The notes below the pieces were generated by a model that saw only the letters and a list, made by a program, of their open reading frames with translations, searched no databases and was not told the origin of the DNA. Positions 5,577 to 9,159 of a stretch of DNA of 9,159 nt are shown one piece after another (position 1 is the stretch's first letter; each line of letters opens with the position of its first letter). Origin of the DNA: Cocleimonas sp. Lineage in GTDB: Bacteria > Pseudomonadota > Gammaproteobacteria > Thiotrichales > Thiotrichaceae. A program made the position numbers and the translations under genes. The stretch covers positions 1 through 9,159 of the forward strand of contig JAGLBQ010000247.1 of the NCBI GenBank assembly GCA_023146675.1. The letters are read 5' to 3'.

Positions 5577-7644
5577 AATTTAAACCTTTAGATGATAATA
5601 CTCTAATTGCCAGAAACAATAATAACAACAATAATAATTGCGACAAAACCAAGCTCCCCGCACTTTTTTTCTTCACTATTGGCGCTACTTTAGCTTGGTC
5701 ACTTATGATGAAATTTTCAGGAGAAAGTGCAAAGAATATATTATTGCTACAGCTTATTTTCAAACGTGCTTGTGTACTTTCTTTTGTCTCGGCAGGAATA
5801 ACAATTCTTTCACTTCCATCATTTTGCACATTTTCTTTGAGCATTGCAAAATGCTTTCCAGCATCTGTGGATAATGCAATATCTACCTTAGCACAGTCAA
5901 TAGGGTTAGCATCCGTGTTCGCTACATTCCATACAATTGATAATTCCTGTTTTCGCTTTATAGCCGTTGACGCATCAGGCTCCCTTATTGCAAATGCAGT
6001 CCCTGTATCATGTACTCTTAATTGAATCCCATCAATTGCTACTCCGCCTTTTCCATCTCTAACGACTAGATTAAATTTCAATGTGCGTGATGTGGTTGGT
6101 AAAATCTCACCTTTTGTTTGCGTTCCTGCTAATAAATCAGATAGTTTAGGGATACTTCGTTGTGAAGATATTGAAGGTAAATAAGAACGAATAATTGCAT
6201 TATGTCCATTATCAATATCAAGGGCAGATGTTGTGCCTAGATCCATTTGATCCCATGCATAAGTCAGTACATCATTATCTGCATCGGTTGCTTTTGCACT
6301 CAATAAAAAAGGAGTTCGTGCGGGTATGATATAATTCTTTCCTGCATCTGCTTCTGGTTGAGAGTTGTCTACTACCTTAATTTTCGCACAACTAGAACCT
6401 TTGCCTTCATGCGTATAGCGTGCTATCTGTTGAATACTAGCAGAGTGAAACACTGCATCTGTATTGTTTTGTAAGTCATCATCCTCACAAATACCCGCAT
6501 ACGCCATTATAGTTGAACCTCCACCTGGCTCATAGGCTGTGCTAGCATTGCGCGTTGTACAACCGCTTTTTGTACTATTAAAAGTATGCTCAGCACCAAA
6601 CTGATGCCCCATCTCATGCGCTAAAAAATCAATATAAAACACATCATTATTCGGGAATGGCAACCCCGTCGCACCCACTGCTTTTAGTTCATCTTGACAA
6701 ACCGCATTCAACACTGCAATACCGCCCTGTTTCGTTCCAAACACATGGCCTATATCATAATGATTACTCCCTATAACACGATCAATATTAACCTGATTTT
6801 GATCTGATAATTGATTACTGGAGTCATTAGTGTAAGGGTCAAAAAAACTATCGGTGTAAATAATCTGATTATTTTCCGCAACCAAAATAAGCCGAATAGC
6901 AAGATCTCTTTCATAGATTTCATTGACTCGATTAATGGTGGTCACGACAGCCGCTAAGCCTTTTGCAACAGTACCTCCAAAAAAACGTGTATATTCTCCC
7001 GTTGTTGCTACTGCCAAGCGGTAAGTCTGCAAAATAGAATTTTTTGACTTTGCTAAACGCCGTTGTAAAACATCAGGAGAATTTTTCTTTGATATTGGAT
7101 GATTTAATTTACATTGATGCAAGGATGAAGGCATAGAATCACGTTGCTTGCTTAAATAATACTGATCACCTTCAAATATTTTAGGATCAATAAAAACCGT
7201 TTCACCATTACTTAAACTCAATAGGGCATGAAAACCTGCGGGGGTAAAATCTAGCCTTCCACTCAGTACTTTATTCGCCACACCATGGACTTTCCATGTT
7301 TGCATTTGTGGGTACTTTTCTGCCAGTGCAAATTCCATAATAGGTGACTGCTCTACACTAACCAGTACTGTCTCACCTGATGGGAGTGGCAATGCTATTT
7401 GCAACGCTGCTTGTCGAGCCATTTTTTTATTGTTTGTTTCGCTAGGCGCAGAACTTAGCTGATCCAATAAACGTTTTGCATCCAGCGTTAACCAACGTAC
7501 GGACTGCTCCTCACTTCTCGCTTGTTTATTGCTACTGGAAGGTGTTGTAACATCAATCCAAACTGATGTTTTTTCTGCTCCAATCGCATTCGTTTTTAGC
7601 ATTACAAATGATAAAAATAAGAAAAGAAATAAAATACGCTTCAT
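5566..7644 (-). CDS. Exported M12B/reprolysin-like zinc metalloprotease with Ig-like domains
   Basis: The 692-residue protein is a secreted or surface zinc endopeptidase of the metzincin clan. A Sec signal peptide covers 1-23 (KR, hydrophobic core, likely cleavage after AIGA). Residues about 25-200 are a probable propeptide-like region. The catalytic domain spans about 200-425, with zinc motif HEMGHQFGAEH (343-353: His343, Glu344, His347, His353) and the metzincin Met-turn IMAYAG (Met380). Cys316, Cys362, Cys386 and Cys419 may form disulfides. Residues 430-545 form a PKD/Ig-like module (TPFLLSAKATDADNDVLTYAWDQ), and 555-648 a second beta domain (IVWNVANTDANPIDCAKVDI, NDGSERIVIP) common in bacterial reprolysin-like proteins. 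The tail has KKK (658-660), a 17-residue hydrophobic segment (664-680), then Arg681 and 11 polar residues, suggesting membrane anchoring or a sorting signal. AAAGG lies seven bases before the ATG. It is first in the three-gene - strand operon. The protease class is firm; the substrate is unknown. Confidence 0.9.
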   Translation of the reverse strand: MKRILFLFLFLSFVMLKTNAIGAEKTSVWIDVTTPSSSNKQARSEEQSVRWLTLDAKRLLDQLSSAPSETNNKKMARQAALQIALPLPSGETVLVSVEQSPIMEFALAEKYPQMQTWKVHGVANKVLSGRLDFTPAGFHALLSLSNGETVFIDPKIFEGDQYYLSKQRDSMPSSLHQCKLNHPISKKNSPDVLQRRLAKSKNSILQTYRLAVATTGEYTRFFGGTVAKGLAAVVTTINRVNEIYERDLAIRLILVAENNQIIYTDSFFDPYTNDSSNQLSDQNQVNIDRVIGSNHYDIGHVFGTKQGGIAVLNAVCQDELKAVGATGLPFPNNDVFYIDFLAHEMGHQFGAEHTFNSTKSGCTTRNASTAYEPGGGSTIMAYAGICEDDDLQNNTDAVFHSASIQQIARYTHEGKGSSCAKIKVVDNSQPEADAGKNYIIPARTPFLLSAKATDADNDVLTYAWDQMDLGTTSALDIDNGHNAIIRSYLPSISSQRSIPKLSDLLAGTQTKGEILPTTSRTLKFNLVVRDGKGGVAIDGIQLRVHDTGTAFAIREPDASTAIKRKQELSIVWNVANTDANPIDCAKVDIALSTDAGKHFAMLKENVQNDGSERIVIPAETKESTQARLKISCSNNIFFALSPENFIISDQAKVAPIVKKKSAGSLVLSQLLLLLLLFLAIRVLSSKGLNYEK

Positions 7645-7684
7645 TTAGATACCTTTGATTAATTTTGAGCCTGTTTAACCATTT

Positions 7685-7714
7685 CTGACATTTTTATGGT
7701 TATTGATCTACAAT
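7685..7714 (+). promoter_or_regulatory. Candidate sigma-70 promoter of the META-domain lipoprotein gene
   Basis: CTGACA (7685-7690) and TACAAT (7709-7714) each match the sigma-70 consensus at five of six positions and are separated by 18 bases. Transcription would begin near 7721, giving a leader of about 60 bases before the start at 7781. The -10 box abuts and shares one base with a candidate -35 for the divergent protease gene. Confidence 0.45.
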
Positions 7715-7719
7715 TTCAA
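7691..7719 (-). promoter_or_regulatory. Candidate promoter of the metalloprotease operon
   Basis: Read on the - strand, TTGAAA (7719-7714) matches the -35 consensus at five of six positions, and after 17 bases TAAAAA (7696-7691) matches the -10 at four of six. It lies about 47 bases upstream of the protease start and overlaps the + strand promoter. An inverted repeat TAACCAT/ATGGTTA (7676-7682, 7696-7702) spans its downstream half and could be an operator. Confidence 0.3.
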
Positions 7720-7768
7720 CTCGTAAGACACCCGTTATCAGAAATAAACCACATAAAAAAGTTCCAGC

Positions 7769-7783
7769 AGGATGCATATTATG
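7769..7783 (+). promoter_or_regulatory. Ribosome binding site choosing the ATG at 7781
   Basis: AGGA at 7769-7772 lies eight bases before the ATG at 7781. The earlier in-frame ATG at 7772 overlaps this AGGA and has no binding site of its own, so 7781 is the better start; it also gives the cleaner lipoprotein signal beginning MKNINK. Confidence 0.65.
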
Positions 7784-8203
7784 AAAAATATAAACAAGTT
7801 AATTATTACATTATCTCTATTTTCAACAACACTACTCATCAGCTCATGTAATAAAGTAAAGTCACCAGCACCAAAAACAGTTACGCTGACAAATACATCG
7901 TGGAAACTTGTTGATATGGATAAGAGTAAGGAGAGGAAAGCTATCACACTTAAATTTTCAGAGTCACGCGCAGGTGGATTTTCAGGATGTAATCAGTATT
8001 TTTCTAGTTACTCTCTGTCTAATGGTAATGATATTAAATTTAGTACAATTGGTAGCACTAAAAGAGCATGCTTTTCAAAAGATATAACAAAACGAGAGCA
8101 TCTATATCTGGGAAAATTAAGCGCAATACATTCTGTCCTTGATAAAGGTGACCAGCTAACTCTTAACGGTGAGCAAGGCAAGTTGGAGTTTATTAAACAA
8201 TAA
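7781..8203 (+). CDS. META-domain (HslJ-like) lipoprotein
   Basis: From the start at 7781 the product has 140 residues. Residues 1-22 are a lipoprotein signal peptide with lipobox LISSC (Cys23), and Asn24 after it fits outer-membrane retention. Residues about 35-138 form a META domain (DUF306 family, as in E. coli HslJ): LTNTSWKLV (36-44), ITLKFSE (55-61), GGFSGCNQY (65-73), a central ACF with Cys97, and LTLNGEQGKLEFI at the end. The paired Cys70 and Cys97 could form a disulfide. Family members are small envelope proteins; HslJ is linked to heat shock and novobiocin resistance, but the biochemical role of the domain is not well known, and I assign none here. It is transcribed divergently from the protease operon from a shared 136-bp region. 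No obvious terminator follows before the convergent transporter gene, whose stop is 46 bases away. Confidence 0.85.
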   Translation: MKNINKLIITLSLFSTTLLISSCNKVKSPAPKTVTLTNTSWKLVDMDKSKERKAITLKFSESRAGGFSGCNQYFSSYSLSNGNDIKFSTIGSTKRACFSKDITKREHLYLGKLSAIHSVLDKGDQLTLNGEQGKLEFIKQ

Positions 8204-8249
8204 TTTATATGGTAACTACTTAGCTGGCATAACTCCTATTGATGTTTCG

Positions 8250-9128
8250 CTATAACGCAGATTTTTTACTTCCAATCACGCCTGTCACTAACCCTGTGCC
8301 CAGTAAAATGATCGCTGTCGCTATCCACATCCGCATAGTCACAACCTCTCCTAATAATAAATAAGCCCAAAGAAAAGAAAATATGGGAATAATAAATGTA
8401 ACCGACACCGCTTTAGAGGGACCTATTGTTTGAATTAATTTATAAAAAATAAGATAAGCAAAGGCGGTACATAACATGCCTAAAGCAAGTGCATAAGTCC
8501 AAGATAGTGTTGGAATGACACTAAAGTCGGGCAAAAAGAATACCGCTAAAACCAACATGAATAAGGTGGCAAAAAACAAGGTTCCTGCCGTCGCCGTCAT
8601 TGACGACACACCTTTTAAGTATTTTTTAGTAGTATTTGCCGCAATGCCATAGGACACCGTGGTCATTACAGCTGATGCAATGGGTAGCCATGAAACGGTA
8701 TCCCAATTCATTTTATCCCAGACTAAATAAGTAATGCCTGAAAAACCGATCAGCATGCCTAATAATTGTGGTTTATTCATTTTATCTTTTAGCCACAAGT
8801 GCGCAATTAAAGCGGTAAAGATGGGAGTTAATGCATTAATGATCGACATAACACCTGCATTTAATGACAAGCTTGCATAAGCAAGAAAACTAAAAGGCAA
8901 AGCAGAATTTAGCAGCCCTATAACAAACAACATTTTCCAGTATTTAATAAACTCTTGCAGTCGTTGTTTTACAAATAGGAATCCAATCAAGCATAAGGCA
9001 GCGACACCTACACGAATAGTAATGAGTACAATCGGACCAAAATCTTCAGCGGTAGCACGCATAAAAATAAAGGAAAGCCCCCAAACCGCAGCTAACAAGA
9101 GTAATAACAAAGCGTCAGATAATTTCAT
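8250..9128 (-). CDS. EamA/DMT-superfamily inner-membrane transporter
   Basis: The 292-residue protein is almost wholly hydrophobic, with about ten predicted transmembrane helices arranged as two EamA repeats (about 5-137 and 147-285). The first repeat opens with the family pattern AAVWGLSFIFMRATAEDFGP (13-32) and ends with INALTPIFTALIAHLWLKDKM, typical of RhaT/DMT drug-metabolite exporters; the second ends with a similar PIFSFLWAYLLLGEV. Its length (about 290) is normal for the family. Such proteins export amino acids, metabolites or drugs by proton exchange, but the substrate cannot be read from sequence. The short C-terminus (GSKKSAL) is basic, consistent with a cytoplasmic end. The start ATG has no strong Shine-Dalgarno; MKLSDAL fits the family N-terminus. 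Only 31 bases upstream of it are in the window, so its promoter is not assessed. It converges on the META lipoprotein gene. Confidence 0.92.
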   Translation of the reverse strand: MKLSDALLLLLLAAVWGLSFIFMRATAEDFGPIVLITIRVGVAALCLIGFLFVKQRLQEFIKYWKMLFVIGLLNSALPFSFLAYASLSLNAGVMSIINALTPIFTALIAHLWLKDKMNKPQLLGMLIGFSGITYLVWDKMNWDTVSWLPIASAVMTTVSYGIAANTTKKYLKGVSSMTATAGTLFFATLFMLVLAVFFLPDFSVIPTLSWTYALALGMLCTAFAYLIFYKLIQTIGPSKAVSVTFIIPIFSFLWAYLLLGEVVTMRMWIATAIILLGTGLVTGVIGSKKSAL

Positions 9129-9159
9129 AGGCTACTAAATTTTTAATGTGAATTTATAT

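Noticed and set aside
5638..6025. Plus-strand ORFs of 78 and 106 codons opposite the protease gene
   Set aside because: They are antisense to conserved Ig-like domain coding sequence, show no family resemblance and have no plausible binding site.
7738..7947. Minus-strand hydrophobic 69-codon ORF as a small membrane protein
   Set aside because: It is antisense to the signal peptide and first part of the META lipoprotein, whose domain is recognisable; the hydrophobicity is explained by the complement of an AT-rich sequence.

Overview
The window is chromosomal DNA from an AT-rich bacterium, most likely a gammaproteobacterium. The PurL C-terminus, the cobalamin enzymes and the lipoprotein-rich, Gram-negative character fit that group. 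I cannot name a genus. A sulfur-oxidiser-like lineage such as Thiotrichales is only a guess.

Left part (1-1100): the 3' end of purL, then a stretch without an intact gene. This stretch holds a 118-bp inverted-repeat-bounded element (414-531) with an internal hairpin and a possible terminator. It is followed by a truncated remnant of a di-haem cytochrome c peroxidase gene (624-980) that has lost everything upstream of, and including, its haem-binding CxxCH motifs.

Corrin-ring block (1101-3684, + strand): three tightly packed genes, cobH (precorrin-8X methylmutase), cobL (fused CbiE-CbiT precorrin-6 methyltransferase/decarboxylase) and cobI (precorrin-2 C20-methyltransferase). CobL makes the substrate of CobH, while CobI acts near the start of the pathway, so the other corrin-ring enzymes must be encoded elsewhere. 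cobL starts with TTG overlapping the cobH stop (TTGA). The CobH protein carries Tyr where the family has its catalytic His. A stem-loop at 3700-3724 separates this block from the convergent genes.

Cell-envelope block (7644-3734, - strand): a probable operon encoding a large exported M12B/reprolysin-like zinc metalloprotease with Ig-like domains and a C-terminal hydrophobic tail, a small exported protein of unknown function whose start overlaps the protease stop by 11 bp, and a right-handed beta-helix lipoprotein. All three share an AAAGG-type ribosome binding site. The co-location suggests a surface or extracellular degradation or remodelling function, but that is inference.

Right part (7645-9159): a 136-bp divergent intergenic region with overlapping candidate promoters drives a META/HslJ-type lipoprotein on the + strand. 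A convergent EamA/DMT-family exporter gene on the - strand closes the window. I saw no tRNA, rRNA, CRISPR array, intact transposase gene or recognisable riboswitch.
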